This document shows positions 37,001-48,946 of a stretch of 64,000 bases of DNA, one piece after another (the first letter of the stretch is position 1; each line of letters opens with the position of its first letter). The notes under the pieces were generated by a model. That model made no database searches. It was not told where the DNA came from and saw nothing but the letters and a program-made list of their open reading frames with translations. This DNA comes from Trametes villosa (taxonomy: Eukaryota > Basidiomycota > Agaricomycetes > Polyporales > Polyporaceae). The stretch spans positions 1-64,000 of the forward strand of contig PUDQ02000014.1 of NCBI GenBank assembly GCA_002964805.2. The letters are read 5' to 3'. The position numbers and the translations under genes were made by a program.

Positions 37001-37141
37001 TGCGTGCCCGCCGCAGTCCCGCCGTTCGAGTACCTCGGCGTGCAGACGTTCGGCCTCGACGGTAAGGCCGCGCCGCCCGCGACCGCGGAGGAGATGCGCA
37101 AGAGCGCGGAGCTGTACCACCGTATCAAGGTCGAGCTCTGA
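34005..37141 (+). CDS. Copper/TPQ primary-amine oxidase, type II membrane-anchored
   Basis: Oxidises primary amines to aldehydes, releasing ammonia and H2O2. Eleven exons join in phase (34005-34709, 34763-34966, 35029-35361, 35418-35448, 35499-35554, 35619-35848, 35916-35926, 35985-36110, 36174-36481, 36546-36811, 36868-37141) to give 847 residues. The N-terminus has one hydrophobic helix (about 40-58) after a short charged segment and no signal cleavage pattern, so it is probably anchored with the catalytic part outside the cytosol. The TPQ motif is TVGNYDY, with Tyr521 as cofactor precursor. Copper ligands: His570 and His572 (LHDH) and one of His738/His739 (GMHHLPQAED). The likely catalytic base is Asp438 (AWLDRFFG). 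Exon 7 is only 11 bases and carries the TPQ tyrosine. The long exon 1 holds the N2/N3-type domains. Substrate is unknown. Confidence 0.95.
35916..35926 (+). other. 11-base micro-exon encoding the TPQ cofactor tyrosine
   Basis: Bounded by an AACAG acceptor and a GTGAGC donor. It supplies one base of Asn520, the codons for Tyr521, Asp522 and Tyr523, and one base of Leu524. Both flanking introns (67 and 58 bases) have normal ends, and only its inclusion gives the conserved NYDY motif and the right downstream phase. Confidence 0.85.
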
Positions 37142-37369
37142 GGCCTGGGCGTCGTTAGAGGAGAGCGTCAGTGAACGTCCGCGGGAGGATGGTTTAGAGT
37201 GTGGAATTGAATGGATGTATGGTAGGTAGGGTCGGAAAACACGGATGTATAGCGAATGTATTACGGAATATTAAGATGAACACGTTCCCCTACAACTATA
37301 TTGCACCGTTGTTCGTGAAAAAACTCTCCACGTGTGCCGTGCCAATCTGCGTTGAAGACTAGCTATAGC

Positions 37370-38734
37370 CTAAAGCCATGGCCGATGCGCACTCCTGCAG
37401 GAACCTCGTCCGGAGTACTGGCATTGCCGCGTCCCACCTATCGAATTGCATGAGCATCGTAAAGCAGCATGACAGTCGGTGTCGACATACCAAACCCGGA
37501 TATCAGGGCACTCTCCGATCGTTTTCCCCTCAGGCAGCTTCGCATGTTCGATGCTCCCCTGGCACCTGAAGAAATCAAGCAGCCGCTGGAAATACTGCTC
37601 GCACCCCGCAGTGTAGTTCCAGCGCAGGACAGTCGTCGAGATCAGGCGGAAGTCCATCTCCGCCCCGTCGTCGACTTGTCTCAGCGTCCAGCCGCACTCG
37701 TGGATGGAATCCCAGCCGATCGGGTCCGACAGGCGCGACAACGGCGGCGGGAGGTCGACGCCCTGCATGTCCAGCGGGATGACCCAGCTATGCGTGTCGC
37801 ACACCCAGCGGGGCTCGTTGAGCTGAAAGCTACGCCAGTCGAGGTAGGGCACGAGCGGCGACGGGTTCGCGAGGGCCCGCCAGCCGCGCCGGGCGTACTT
37901 GTTCAGGGCCGCGCGGGCTTGGGGCGCGTTGTCGTTGATGACGAGCGACACTTGCTGCTCGAAGGTGGCCAGGGGGTAGAGGGAGTACGCTGCGTTGTAC
38001 GTGATCACATTCATCACGCACGCTGTGGCACACCACGTGAGCATAGCACGATAGGAGACTAGTCGTATGAACTTACTAGAATGGAAAGCGAGCAGGCATG
38101 CCATGGGGGACGTCCGCGCGACAATGATTTGGACCTTCAGCACATTCTCTTGGGGGTCGTCGGGGTCGGTACGGCGGGTGAAGGTGTACACTGCACGCAT
38201 GCTTTGCATGTCGTACATATGCTCAAATTCCTTCTCGTCTTCGACTTGGTGGAGCGGGTTCCTAGGGTCCTCGCACAGCCGGTGAACCTCGGCGAAGAAG
38301 TTATCCAGCTGCCAGGAATATGGCTGATACGTATAGCCTTCAAAGTGCAGATATTGGCCGAGGTCGCAGAGAACGGGCTCCTCCGGGTGTACGTAGAGGT
38401 CGAGGTCGGACTCCGGATAGTACGTCCTGTCAAAGAATTGTAGGGCGAAGGAGCCGGAGATCACTGTTGCAGTCCGCGCTTGGAGAGAGCGAAATGCGCA
38501 GGGGTCCCCGAAAAAGCGGGTGAGATGTTTATTGACGTCGAATGCCCGTTTCCTATACTGCCGTACGATATCCTTCATGTCTTGGCTGACTATCGATAAA
38601 CGCGCCAGAGATTTCGGGGAGGAGTATGACAGGATCCTATCGGAGGTCTCGATGGTCCCAAAGACCATTTTCATTGCCGTTCGATGGTCTGCCAAAGGGA
38701 CTACATCGTTATGATGCAGGTTGCCCGAGTCCAT
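37370..38734 (-). CDS. Basidiomycete-specific protein with nucleotidyltransferase-like GS..DxD motif
   Basis: Single-exon frame of 454 residues on the minus strand. The N-terminus (about 25-75) has a short helical region reminiscent of an F-box. The core starts with TATVISGSFALQFFDRTYYPESDLDLYVHP: a Gly-Ser followed, after a helix, by DLDLY, the arrangement used by nucleotidyltransferase-fold proteins to bind metal and NTP. Further on come FTRR, LKVQIIVAR and ITYNAAYSLYPLATFE, seen across a large agaricomycete family of unknown role. Whether it has any catalytic activity is unknown. A TATA box lies about 90 bases upstream. It is convergent with the amine oxidase gene, with 228 bases between the stop codons. 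Confidence 0.7.
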   Translation of the reverse strand: MDSGNLHHNDVVPLADHRTAMKMVFGTIETSDRILSYSSPKSLARLSIVSQDMKDIVRQYRKRAFDVNKHLTRFFGDPCAFRSLQARTATVISGSFALQFFDRTYYPESDLDLYVHPEEPVLCDLGQYLHFEGYTYQPYSWQLDNFFAEVHRLCEDPRNPLHQVEDEKEFEHMYDMQSMRAVYTFTRRTDPDDPQENVLKVQIIVARTSPMACLLAFHSSKFIRLVSYRAMLTWCATACVMNVITYNAAYSLYPLATFEQQVSLVINDNAPQARAALNKYARRGWRALANPSPLVPYLDWRSFQLNEPRWVCDTHSWVIPLDMQGVDLPPPLSRLSDPIGWDSIHECGWTLRQVDDGAEMDFRLISTTVLRWNYTAGCEQYFQRLLDFFRCQGSIEHAKLPEGKTIGECPDIRVWYVDTDCHAALRCSCNSIGGTRQCQYSGRGSCRSAHRPWL

Positions 38735-38821
38735 GTTTGCACACGAGCGAGACGGTGGTCTGGAGTAACTGGGGGATTTGGCGAGAAGTTGCAGGATGCA
38801 GACCCTGCGCCCTGGAGGTCA

Positions 38822-38828
38822 TTTTATA
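38822..38828 (-). promoter_or_regulatory. TATA box of the NTase-like gene
   Basis: TATAAAA on the minus strand, about 90 bases before the start codon at 38734. Confidence 0.55.
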
Positions 38829-39387
38829 CTCCTATGCCACTAACGTACCAAGGGTTCAGAAGACAGAGGAGAGAATAAGATGATTGAAGCATTGAAGCAT
38901 CCATGAAGTGCACCTTTACAGAGTGAGGAGAAAGGGGACTTGGTCAATTTGGCGTAAAGGCTGCTCCGGCGTTTGCCGACTGCCTACACTTCGTCATCAA
39001 ATGTTTCCGGCGACGGTGGCCCTCTCCCTCTGTCCCTCTTCGTGCGCAGGCTGGTTGTTTATCTTGTTACATGATTGCGGGCAATGCAAAATGGGCCTGC
39101 AAAGCCTGTGCCACGCATTGGAGTGTTCTACACCTGCCTTGCAGCAGTTCCCTGATGACAGTCTTTGTCCCCACTATAAGTTCGCCCGACTCGAAGTCTC
39201 GAAGTGGTTCAGGATCAAGTCAGCACCGTACGTCCGCCGCCCCCGTTACCCCGCAACACCTCTACTATAGTTGGGCGAGTCTGATTTGATCTGGCTCAAT
39301 GTGATATCTCGCGGCTTCTCTATTGATCTACTTGATGCCGGTGAAGGCTGGGAAGGCTGGGTCACGAAGCTGGGCCGAACAGCATCC

Positions 39388-39393
39388 TATAAA
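39388..39393 (+). promoter_or_regulatory. TATA box of the sedolisin gene
   Basis: TATAAA 65 bases before the start codon at 39453, followed by a GCGCTCTGCC-type stretch. Confidence 0.6.
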
Positions 39394-39452
39394 GCCGCGC
39401 TCTGCCCGGGCGAAAGCCTTCGAGAGCCCTCGTTGCCTCTCGTGCTCCCGCC

Positions 39453-41552
39453 ATGCTCGCCGCGTCCGCATTACTGGCCCTCATCCTCGTCGGAACCGCC
39501 GCCGCAGGCCCTCTCGCAGCGACCACTTTCCGCGTGCATGAACTCCGGCAGGCCATCCCGTCGGGCTTTACCGAAGTTGGCCCGGCGTCGCCGCAGGCAA
39601 CGCTGAACCTTCGCATTGCCCTCGCGCAGAGCGACCCCGACGGCGTTATCGACGCGCTTTACCGTGTCAGCGACCCCGACAGCGCGTCGTACGGCCAGTA
39701 CTTGTCCAAAGAGGAGGTGAGCGTCGTCTATATTTGACTGTGATTGTTGAGATGTTCGGCCGATGAACTCACAAACTCGCAGGTCGAGAGCCTTGTCGCA
39801 CCCACACCTGACACCCTTACGGCCGTCAATGCCTGGCTTAAGGAGAACAACCTGACAGCGACGGCCTTGTCTCCGGCAGGCGACTGGCTCGGCGTCGATG
39901 TACCGGTAGCCAAAGCCAACGAGTTGTTCGATACGAACTTTAGCCTTTTCCGCCATACCAAAACGGGTGGGGAGGCGGTTCGTACTCTCGCATATTCCCT
40001 CCCCGCGGCCCTGCAGGGGCACGTTGATTTGGTCCACCCGACTGTCTCGTAAGTTGGATTGCGCACCACGTCTCAGGCTCATTGATCAATGTATATCAGA
40101 TTCCCGGTTTCTTTCGCACCCATGACACCAGCTGCGCAACCGGCCACAATCGCGCCTCGCGCAGCGGTCTCGGACGGGCTACACGACGTGTGCTCAAACG
40201 GCACCATCCCCGCTTGTTTGCAGAAGCTATACGACATACCGTTGACTCCCGCCGTTCATAAAGACCGTCATCTCGGCGTAACCGGGTTCTTCGGAAACAA
40301 CGCTCACTACGCTTGGCTTGAGGTTTGCCTACTATTCGCTCACGCACAGCGGTGATCTCACAGTTCTGTAGACCTTCCTTGAGACTTACCGTCCGGACAT
40401 GAACCCCGCCACGAACTTCAGCGTTGTTGGCATTGACGGGGGGTCTAATGACCAAGACGTTCCCTCTGTCTCTGAAGGCGTATGTCTATTTTAGACGCCA
40501 TTGGCCCATGAACTAAGACATCCATTCGTTTCCAGGAGCTCGACATTCAGTACACAGTTGGCCTCGCCACCGAGGTTCCCGTGGTGTACTACTTCATCGG
40601 TTTCAACAACACGGACGGCGACCTGAACGGGTTCCTGGATGAGGCGAACGTCCTGTTAGGCCTGGAGAAGCCGCCGCAAGTACTGACAACCAGCTATGGG
40701 TTCAGCGAAAGCAGACTGTCGTTCGCGTTGATCGAGTAAGTCGCGCATTCTAGATCCTGAGACGGCGATTCACACTCACTGGCGTATATAGTAAGGTTTG
40801 CCGGGCATACGCACAGCTGGGTGCTCGCGGCAGTACTGTCCTCTTCGCGTCTGGAGACGGTGGTCCTGGATGCGCGGCCGACGGATCCGATAAGTTCCAA
40901 AGCAACTTCCCTTCTGACTGTCCCTTGTACGTCAAGTCCACCCCTCATCCGATACGAGAGAGTTCAATGTAGGGTTTATAGCGTCACCTCCGTTGGCGGA
41001 ACCCAGAGCTTCTCCCCCGAGGCCGCATGGGTCGGCTCGAGCGGCGGCTTCTCCGACTTCTACCCCCGCCCCGCGTACCAGGACCGCGCGGTCTCCGCCT
41101 ACCTCGCCAAGCACGGGCACGAGAACGCGGCCCGCTGGAACGCGAGCGGGCGCGCGTTCCCCGACATCTCCGCGAAGGCGGACAACTTCATCATCTACGA
41201 GACCATCTTCTTCAGCATCCAGGGCACGAGCGCGTCCAGCCCGACCGTCGCGAGCATCATCGCGCTGATCAACGACCGCCTCCAGTCGGCGGGCAGGCCC
41301 GCGCTCGGGTTCCTGAACCCGTGGTTGTACAAGGAGGGGTACAAGGCGTTCACGGATATCACGACTGGGAACAGCTCTGTCCAGTGCTCGGACGACCTCC
41401 CTGTGCACTCGATCAAGGCTGTTGAAGGATGGGACCCGGTATGTATCCTTCCGCTCATTATAGGATGCTCCCGTGAAACTGATGCGTTCGAGTAGGTGAC
41501 TGGCTTCGGAACGCCTCGCTTCGACAAGTTGCTCAAGCTCCTGAAGCTGTGA
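39453..41552 (+). CDS. Sedolisin (family S53) tripeptidyl-peptidase-like secreted protease
   Basis: Acid serine peptidase that removes tripeptides from protein N-termini, probably extracellular. Eight exons join in phase: 39453-39716, 39783-40048, 40100-40322, 40372-40479, 40536-40735, 40792-40926, 40982-41438, 41496-41552 (569 residues). Signal peptide of about 18 residues ending AAAG. Pro-kumamolisin activation domain at about 25-190 (SYGQYLSKEEV). The catalytic domain contains Glu286 and Asp290 (EGELDIQY), oxyanion Asp376 (FASGDGG) and Ser482 (GTSASSP). The Ca2+-binding end is DPVTGFGTP. At intron 6 two acceptors are in frame; the one at 40981 gives the consensus CPFVTSVGGTQ, while that at 40972 would add three residues. 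All catalytic residues are present, so it should be active after self-cleavage. Confidence 0.94.
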
Positions 41553-41790
41553 TTCTCAATCTCGCTCTGCTTGGAAAGTATGCTTTGGGCAGGTACTATG
41601 GACTTTCGCTACGAGTCAGCGTTGGACCTTGCTCTCGAGTGTTTGCATACGGACTCTCCAATAACGGACTACTGCGGCTGACTCAAAACCCTTGTACGTT
41701 CCAGGATGATATGGTGTTACAATGCAATTGTGGTACATGCCTCCGCGCGCATGGGCTTCGCGCCCCTGTCTGGTTCTACCTGTCTAACTC
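41553..41790. other. Convergent intergenic spacer
   Basis: 238 bases between the stop codons of the sedolisin and reductase genes. Nothing recognised beyond presumed 3' ends. Confidence 0.4.
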
Positions 41791-43008
41791 TTACAGCCAC
41801 CCGCGAGCCTTGAAGTCCTCGAGGGTGTCCTTCGTCGTCTCTTCCACGGTGCGGAACTTGATGCCAAGGACCGTCTTCGCCTTGCTGTTGTCATAGATCG
41901 TCGGGAACTTCGCCTTCGAGGGATCGTACGACGTGTTCCCTGCCGGAATGGTTGGCTCAAGTTTGTGGGCAGCGGAAACTGGGCAGTGCGTCAGTCATCG
42001 TGAGTGAACAATATCTGACTTGCATGACATACTCCAGTCTTGCCACTTGTATGGCGCCGAGCTGATGATGTAGCGGCTTCCGGCAGCGTCCGCCTTCAGA
42101 AGCGCCTCAGTGTGCGCCTGCGCGATGTCGCGCACGTCCACGAACGATCCGCTATGGAACAACCGTCAGTCTCACAGCCCCCGAAACATCGCAAGAGGTG
42201 GTGCGCACCCATTGTTTGCGAGCGCCTCATTGTCGAGCTTGCCCTTGACGACGTTGAAGTACCAGTCGTGCGCGGACGTGTTCAGGTTCTCCGGCTTGTC
42301 GACCTCGTGCAGGAACGGCCCGAACACGAACGGTGGGTTCAGCGTGACCAGGTCCCACTCCAGCCCGCCCTTCGCGCGCTCCTTCTCCACGAAGTCCCAC
42401 GCGGCCTTCTCCGCGAGCGTCTTGCTCGCGCGGTACTTCACGCCCGCCTCCGCGTCGCGCCCCTGCTCGCGCACGCGCACGATGTCCTCCTCGTTCCAGC
42501 TCGCCTCGTCGAGCACGAGCGTCTCCGCCGGGTTCGGGTTCGTGCGGATCACCGCCGCGGTCGAGGAGAGCACGATCGCGCGGCGCACGCGGGTGCCGTG
42601 GGCGCGCGTGGAGCGGAGGACGCTGAGCGTACCCTGCACCGCGGGGACGATGAGCTCGTCGGGCTCTACGGCTTTCATGTGGAAGGGCGATGCGGTGTGC
42701 GCGACTGCGTCGACGTCCTGGACGTGTGCGTCGAACGCGCCCTCCTATATCCGAGAGGATGTGGGTCAGTACGGTGAAGCGTGGCGTGAAAGGAGAGTGA
42801 GGCTGACCTTTGTGATGTCCGCGACGACGACGACTTCGAACTTGTCGCCTGCAGACGCGAAGAGCTTGCGCAAGTGGCCCGCCTTGCTCTCCGAGCGGAC
42901 CGTCCCGCGCACGGAAAAGCCTGCGTCGAGGAGGGACTTGACGACCCAGACGGCGATGTAGCCGTTCGCGCCGGTCACGAGGACCTTGCCAGATGTTACG
43001 GCGGGCAT
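41791..43008 (-). CDS. NAD(P)-dependent extended SDR (DFR/Gre2-like aldehyde or ketone reductase)
   Basis: Four exons on the minus strand, 43008-42808, 42744-42209, 42151-42033 and 41978-41791, join in phase (347 residues). N-terminal Rossmann motif VTGANGYIA (residues 11-19) with a following Arg (GTVRS), which favours NADP(H). Catalytic triad: Ser127/128 (IVLSST), Tyr171 and Lys175 (YRASK). NPPFVFGP, FVDVRDIAQAH and a C-terminal FKARGWL fit the dihydroflavonol-reductase/cinnamoyl-CoA-reductase/Gre2 group of extended short-chain dehydrogenases. In fungi these reduce diverse aldehydes and ketones; the substrate cannot be told from sequence. A TATATAAG box lies 118 bases upstream. Confidence 0.9.
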
Positions 43009-43705
43009 GTTAGCAGATCTGTGTTGGGTGCTGTGTGCTGTGTTTGAAGAGTGCTTTTGGTCGCAATGAGGTCGCCTCGGAGTCGACTGTTCGGATTCTG
43101 GCCGCCATAGAGCATTGCTCCCCGCCTTATATACTGTACGATGCGCACGATCGTGGAGGCGCGCTTCCCAGGTTTGTCAGCCACCAGTCTATCTGCTATC
43201 CGCTGCCGGGCTGAATAATTACCAGTGGGTACCTCGGGGGTCGTCGAAGGCTGAGGAAGGCGAGGTCGGGGGTGAGTATGAGATCATAGGAGGGTGCGAT
43301 GGTCTTCAACGTTCGCAGATGCGCCTTCCCCTGCGGCTGTAGATCTGTAACTTTGTAAGGAGCTCTCTTGTTTCGCGAAGCTGCAGCATGAGTATCATGA
43401 GGGAGTTGCGTGGGCGCGCGGTTATCACGATATGCCGACCGGTGACGATCTCAATCGACCAAACGGTTCCCGGCGTCATCTTACTGAGGTCCTCCAGCTG
43501 GGTGGCCGTATCGCCACTCGTCGACTGTGAAAGTTGCGCGGATGCGCAGGTAGTTGGCGTCATTTCGACTGGTCCGACGCCCGTATGGACTAGCTAATTG
43601 TGAAGGAGATAAACAGCCTTATCGGCGAGCACGAACACATGCACAGCGGTGGTACTCACCTGCCAAGCGAACGTCCATGGTGAGGTGGGCAGTCTGTAGA
43701 GAACC
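43009..43705. other. Intergenic between reductase and tRNA-Gln copy 2
   Basis: Contains the reductase promoter. No further gene recognised. Confidence 0.4.
43126..43133 (-). promoter_or_regulatory. TATA box of the reductase gene
   Basis: TATATAAG on the minus strand, 118 bases before the start codon at 43008. Confidence 0.5.
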
Positions 43706-43710
43706 AAAAA
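43706..43710 (-). terminator. RNA polymerase III T5 terminator of tRNA-Gln copy 2
   Basis: Five T residues on the minus strand, 8 bases after the tRNA 3' end. Confidence 0.75.
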
Positions 43711-43718
43711 GCTTCCTT

Positions 43719-43799
43719 AGGCGCTACCAGGGCTCGAACCTGGGTTTTGGGAACTCACGAAGTCAGAATCCCAAGTGATAACCACTACACTATAGCGCC
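43719..43799 (-). tRNA. tRNA-Gln (anticodon CTG), 9-base intron, copy 2
   Basis: Identical to the gene at 26852 across the mature tRNA. The only difference is the first intron base (C here, T there), just 3' of position 37. Acceptor, D, anticodon and T stems are all fully paired, and A and B boxes are intact. Flanking sequences of the two copies are unrelated beyond the T-run terminator, so only the gene body is shared. Confidence 0.93.
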
Positions 43800-44794
43800 G
43801 ATGCATGTCGCCGCACTCGTGCCGATGGACGATGCTGCGGTGTATACACGCGAGCTATGGCCTGTCGAAGAACACATTGAACGCCTCAACGAAATGTGTA
43901 GCCTCCTTACAATCCTTGAGGTGATATTGACGGATACAAGACGTCATACGATGTGAGAGGATGCAATCTTAGGCACACCTCGTAATGGGTCCGGGCGCGC
44001 GGTCGGGATCCGAGGCCCGTTTAACTCGGAGCCGCCGCCGGCGTTCATGGAATCTCTCCAGCGGGTCGTCCTTGGCCGGAGCGCCACAAAGTCCGGCATC
44101 GGAAGGCGTTCACAGACTCCCGTCGAACATGGGAATCATCCAACGGACTGTGCATCGATGGCATGCATGATGGAGGAGGATGGAGCTCACCAAGATGGCA
44201 AAGCGCGAAATGATAACGGCGTGCCCAAGAAGCTGCGGTCCATGTCCGCCTCAAGGGCCCCGTTTACTGTTCTAGCCATGCAGGCACGCCACGGGTGCGA
44301 CTGCTGTCGTAAAAGAATAGGCGAGAGAACGTCGGCATTGTGGCATGTCCCGACATGCGTCCTCCACGCGAGCGGCAAGGAGGATGATCGCGAGATATCG
44401 ATGTCCCCCAGACGCGCAAGCCCAGACAAGCCTCTTGCGAAAAGCCAGGAATTGGAAAGGCTGGCGAGCACGATGTGTCCATAGAGTCCCTCTCTGAGTC
44501 GTTGCTAGCTGTCGAAACAAGGCGGGCATCTGCGACAGAGGTGGTCGTACGAGCGGAACCGACAGAACCAATGAGAGTGAATTATAGCAGCCGTGCGAAA
44601 TTTGGGGGCTAGTATGATAGAGTGCCTAATATGGGCGGCCTCACTTTCTCAAAAATCCGCAGATGGGGCGACCTTATTAGAAGACGCCGCCTAACCTTCT
44701 CGTAGGTTTAAATACGCTCTCGGACGAGGCGTACTAGCCGCCATCTCCTCCTCTTCCCCATCCCCCATCCCCTCTCCTAGACGTCCCTCCCAAA
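43800..44794. other. Intergenic upstream of ATP-citrate lyase
   Basis: Open frames across 44045-44570 on both strands show no protein pattern. The right end, with a TTTAAATA stretch near 44706 and a C/T-rich tract up to 44790, is the likely ATP-citrate lyase promoter. Confidence 0.45.
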
Positions 44795-47700
44795 ATGTCC
44801 TCGAAAGGTACGCATGGCTCGGCATTCGCGCTCGCGTACGCATACTGATGCGACGCAGCCATCCGCGAATACGACGCGAAGCTCCTGCTCGCGTACTGGC
44901 TCGAGCGCGCCCCTGCTGTCGACCCCTCCGCGCAGGTCAAGACGAAGCTCGTCTACCCCTCGCCCAAGGTCGCCCAGGTCTCATGGGATCCCTCCACCAA
45001 CACCATCACGCCCGACACCCAGCTCCCCGGCTGGGTCTTCTCCACCAAGCTCGTAGCGAAGCCTGATCAGCTGATCAAGCGCCGCGGAAAGGCCGGTCTC
45101 CTCGCTCTCAACAAGACCTGGGACGAGGCGAAGGCATGGATCGCGCAGCGTGCGGGAAAGCCGCAGAAGGTGAGTACAGCATCTTGTCCCTAGGTCGCGC
45201 CCCCATCACCGCCAATCCAACGCCCGTTGCATGTCAAGTGCCCCGACGTGTTTCGTTGGGGAAGCTGTGTCTCCCCAGAGCACCGCGCGCACCACAGAAA
45301 TACACCTCATTGACCTCATGCATCACGACGCGTCCGCGACGCGCGCAGAGCGCGAGGTCGCTTAACACGCGTCGTTCCTCACACGTGATGTCTCTATTGA
45401 ATCAGTGTCACTTTTCCTTCCTTTGCCGAGGCACGCGTTGAAGATCAAGCACCACATGCTAACTGTACTCGATCGTAGGTTGAGTCCGTAACCGGCACGC
45501 TCAACAACTTCATCGTCGAGCCCTTCTTGCCCCACCCATCCGATGCCGAATACTACGTCTGCATCAACTCTGCTCGCGAGGGTGACTACATCCTCTTCAC
45601 ACACGAGGGTGGTGTCGACATTGGCGATGTCGACGCGAAGGCGCTCAAGCTCAGCCTCCCCGTGAACGAGCCCTTCCCTTCGAGGCAAACCATCGCGGAG
45701 ACTCTCCTCAAGCACGTACCTGCGGCCAAGAAGGAGACCCTCGTCGACTTCCTCATCCGCCTCTACTCCGTATACGTCGACCTGCACTTCGCATACCTCG
45801 AGATTAACCCTCTCGTTGTGCTCGATGGTGTCAACGGCGGCGAGCCGACGATCCAGTACCTGGACATGGCCGCGAAGCTTGACCAGACTGCGGAGTCGAT
45901 CTGCGGCCCTAAGTGGGCGATCGCGCGCGACCTGTCCATCTACGAGTCGGGCCCCCAGGCTACGACGACCAAGGGCAAGGTCATCGGTGCGGACCGTGGA
46001 CCCCCGATGGTAAGCGCAGTGTCCTCATTCTGACACGAGTCTTGCTTACTCGGATTGCTAGGTCTGGCCCGCACCCTTCGGCCGTGATCTGACGAAGGAG
46101 GAGGCGTACATCCAGAAGCTCGACGCTTCCACGGGTGCTTCGCTGAAGCTGACCGTCCTTAACGCCGAGGGCCGTATCTGGACGATGGTCGCCGGTGGTG
46201 GTGCCTCCGTTGTCTACTCCGACGCCATTGCCGCGCACGGGTTCGCGGACGAGCTCGCCAACTACGGCGAGTACTCTGGTGCTCCCTCCGAGGGCCAGAC
46301 GTACGAGTATGCGAAGACGATCGGTAAGTCCCGCAGGACGTCCCAATCCCGTCTCCGATGCTAACTCCCGCTTTCAGTTGACCTGATGACCCGTGGCACG
46401 CCGCGCTCTGAGGGCAAGATCCTCATCATCGGTGGTGGTATCGCCAACTTCACGAACGTCGCGGCGACCTTCAAGGGTATCATCCGCGCGCTCAAGGAGT
46501 ACAAGGCTCCCCTCATCGCGCACAAGGTCAAGATCTACATCCGTCGTGGTGGCCCGAACTACCAGGAGGGTCTCAAGGCGATGCGCCTCCTCGGCGAGTC
46601 GCTCGGCGTCCCCATCAAGGTCTACGGGCCCGACACCCACATCACCGCCATCGTCCCTCTTGCCCTCGGCGTCACTGGCAAGCCCAAGAACCCCCTCCAC
46701 TCCGTTGCGCCTACGCCCGCCCCGTCGTCGCCCAAGAGCCCGTCTGCCGGCGCTGAGCTCGAGCCTGAGCCGTCTGTCGGGACCATCCACGTCGATGGCC
46801 AACGCACCCAGCCCCAGGACCAGATCGTGAGCTTCGACCACAAGACGGGCGCGCAGCACTCGCGCCCCTGGTTCCGCCCCTTCGATGCGCAGACGCGCTC
46901 GTTCGTCTACGGTCTCCAGCCCCGTGCTATCCAGGGCATGCTCGACTTCGACTACTCGTGCGGGCGTGAGACGCCCAGCGTGGCTGCGATGATCTACCCC
47001 TTCGGCGGCCACCACATCCAGAAGTTCTACTGGGGGACGAAGGAGACCCTCCTGCCCGTGTACACGAGCGTCGCCGATGCCGTGAAGAAGCACCCCGAGG
47101 TCGACGTCGTCGTCAACTTCGCGAGCTCGCGTAGTGTGTACTCGAGCACGCTCGAGATCTTCGAGTTCCCGCAGATCAAGAGCATCGCGCTGATTGCGGA
47201 GGGTGTCCCCGAGCGGCACGCGCGCGAGATCCTGCACATCGCGAAGAAGAAGGGTGTCCTCATCATCGGCCCTGCGACTGTTGGTGGCATCAAGCCCGGC
47301 TGCTTCCGTATCGGTAACTCAGGAGGGTAAGCACCTGTGCTGTGCTCTTGCGCTGTGCGAAGGCTAACGTCGATTTATAGCATGATGGACAACATCATCT
47401 CTTCGAAGCTCTACCGCTCTGGCTCGGTCGGCTACGTCTCCAAGTCCGGCGGTATGTCGAACGAGCTGAACAACATCCTCTCCCTCACGACGAACGGCAC
47501 GTACGAGGGTATCGCCATCGGCGGTGACCGCTACCCCGGCTCGACGTTCATCGACCACCTTCTGCGCTACGAGGCGGACCCGGAGTGCAAGCTCCTTGTC
47601 CTCCTCGGCGAGGTCGGTGGTATCGAGGAGTACCGCGTCATCGAGGCCGTGAAGAAGGGCGTCATCAAGAAGCCCATCATCGCGTGGTCCATCGGGACGT

Positions 47701-48946
47701 GCGCGAAGATGTTCACGACCGAGGTGCAGTTCGGACATGCCGGTTCGATGGCCAACTCGGACATGGAGACGGCGGACGCAAAGAACGCGGCGATGCGCGC
47801 GGCGGGCTTCATCGTCCCCGACACCTTCGAGGACCTGCCCGAGGTGCTCAAGCAGACGTACGAGCGCCTCGTCAGCACGGGCACGATCAAGCCCCAGGAG
47901 GAGCGCGAGCCCCCGGTCATCCCCATGGACTACAAGTGGGCGCAGGAGCTCGGGCTCATCCGCAAGCCCGCTGCGTTCATCTCGACGATCTCGGACGAGC
48001 GTGGCCAGGAGCTGCTGTACGCCGGCATGCGTATCTCCGACGTCTTCAAGGAGGACATCGGCGTCGGCGGTGTCGTCAGCTTGCTCTGGTTCAAGCGCCG
48101 CCTCCCCCCATGGGCGACCAAGTTCATCGAGATGGTGCTCATGCTCACTGCTGACCACGGTCCCGCTGTGTCTGGGTATGTTATTGCTGTTCCTCCCCTC
48201 AGAAGGTGTACTGATACGTGTCCGACAGTGCCATGAACACGATCGTCGCGACCCGTGCGGGCAAGGACCTCATCTCCTCGCTCGCGTCCGGTCTCCTCAC
48301 TATCGGCTCTCGCTTCGGTGGGGCGCTCGACGAGGCTGCGAGCATGTTCTCCAACGCCCGTGACACTGGCCTCACTCCTCGGGAGTTCGTCGACAGCTGC
48401 AGGAAGCAGAACAAGCTCAGTACGTATCGTTGTTCGCGCTCGAAGACCAGGTGTTGACGTCTCCATCCGCAGTCAGCGGTATCGGCCACAAGATCAAGAG
48501 CGTCAACAACCCTGACCTGCGCGTCGAGCTCGTAAAGGAGTACGTGCGCAAGAACTTCCCGAGCCACAGCCTGCTCGACTACGCGCTCGCGGTCGAGAAG
48601 GTCACGACCTCGAAGAAGGACACGCTTATCCTCAACGTCGACGGCTGCATCGCCGTCTGCTTCGTCGACCTGCTCCGCGACAGCGGCGCGTTCACGTCGG
48701 ACGAGGCTGACGAGTACATCAAGGTCAGTCGTACTCGCGCTCGCATATCTCGCTCACCTGTGCTGACCGTCCCAATAGATTGGTACGCTCAACGGCCTCT
48801 TCGTCCTCGGTCGCAGCATCGGCTTCATCGGCCACCACCTCGACCAGAAGCGCCTCCGCGCGCCGCTGTACCGTCACCCTGCCGACGACATCTTCATCCA
48901 GATGGCGGACGTCTCGCAGCCGCGCGTGCTCGGCAAGATGCAGTAA
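44795..48946 (+). CDS. ACL1: ATP-citrate lyase, single polypeptide
   Basis: Cleaves citrate with CoA and ATP to acetyl-CoA and oxaloacetate in the cytosol, feeding fatty-acid and sterol synthesis. Nine exons join in phase: 44795-44807, 44859-45169, 45479-46009, 46062-46323, 46378-47326, 47381-48175, 48229-48419, 48473-48723, 48779-48946 (1156 residues). The N-terminal half is an ATP-grasp citryl-CoA-synthetase part ([47 protein letters not shown]). It is joined by a Pro/Ser-rich linker (about 46700-46790) to the CoA-ligase and citrate-synthase-like half. The phospho-histidine is His808 in [18 protein letters not shown] and [14 protein letters not shown] close the citryl-CoA-lyase part. The fused form is the animal/basidiomycete type. 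Exon 1 codes four residues plus one base; intron 2 is 309 bases. Confidence 0.97.

Larger units (their letters stand above)
38735..39452. promoter_or_regulatory. Divergent promoter region, NTase-like gene and sedolisin gene
   Basis: 718 bases between two divergent start codons, with a TATA box facing each way (separate entries). An open frame at 38908-39270 runs through it but lacks protein-like pattern. Confidence 0.55.

Noticed and set aside
46374..47237. 287-residue open frame on the minus strand
   Set aside because: Antisense shadow of ATP-citrate lyase exon 5.
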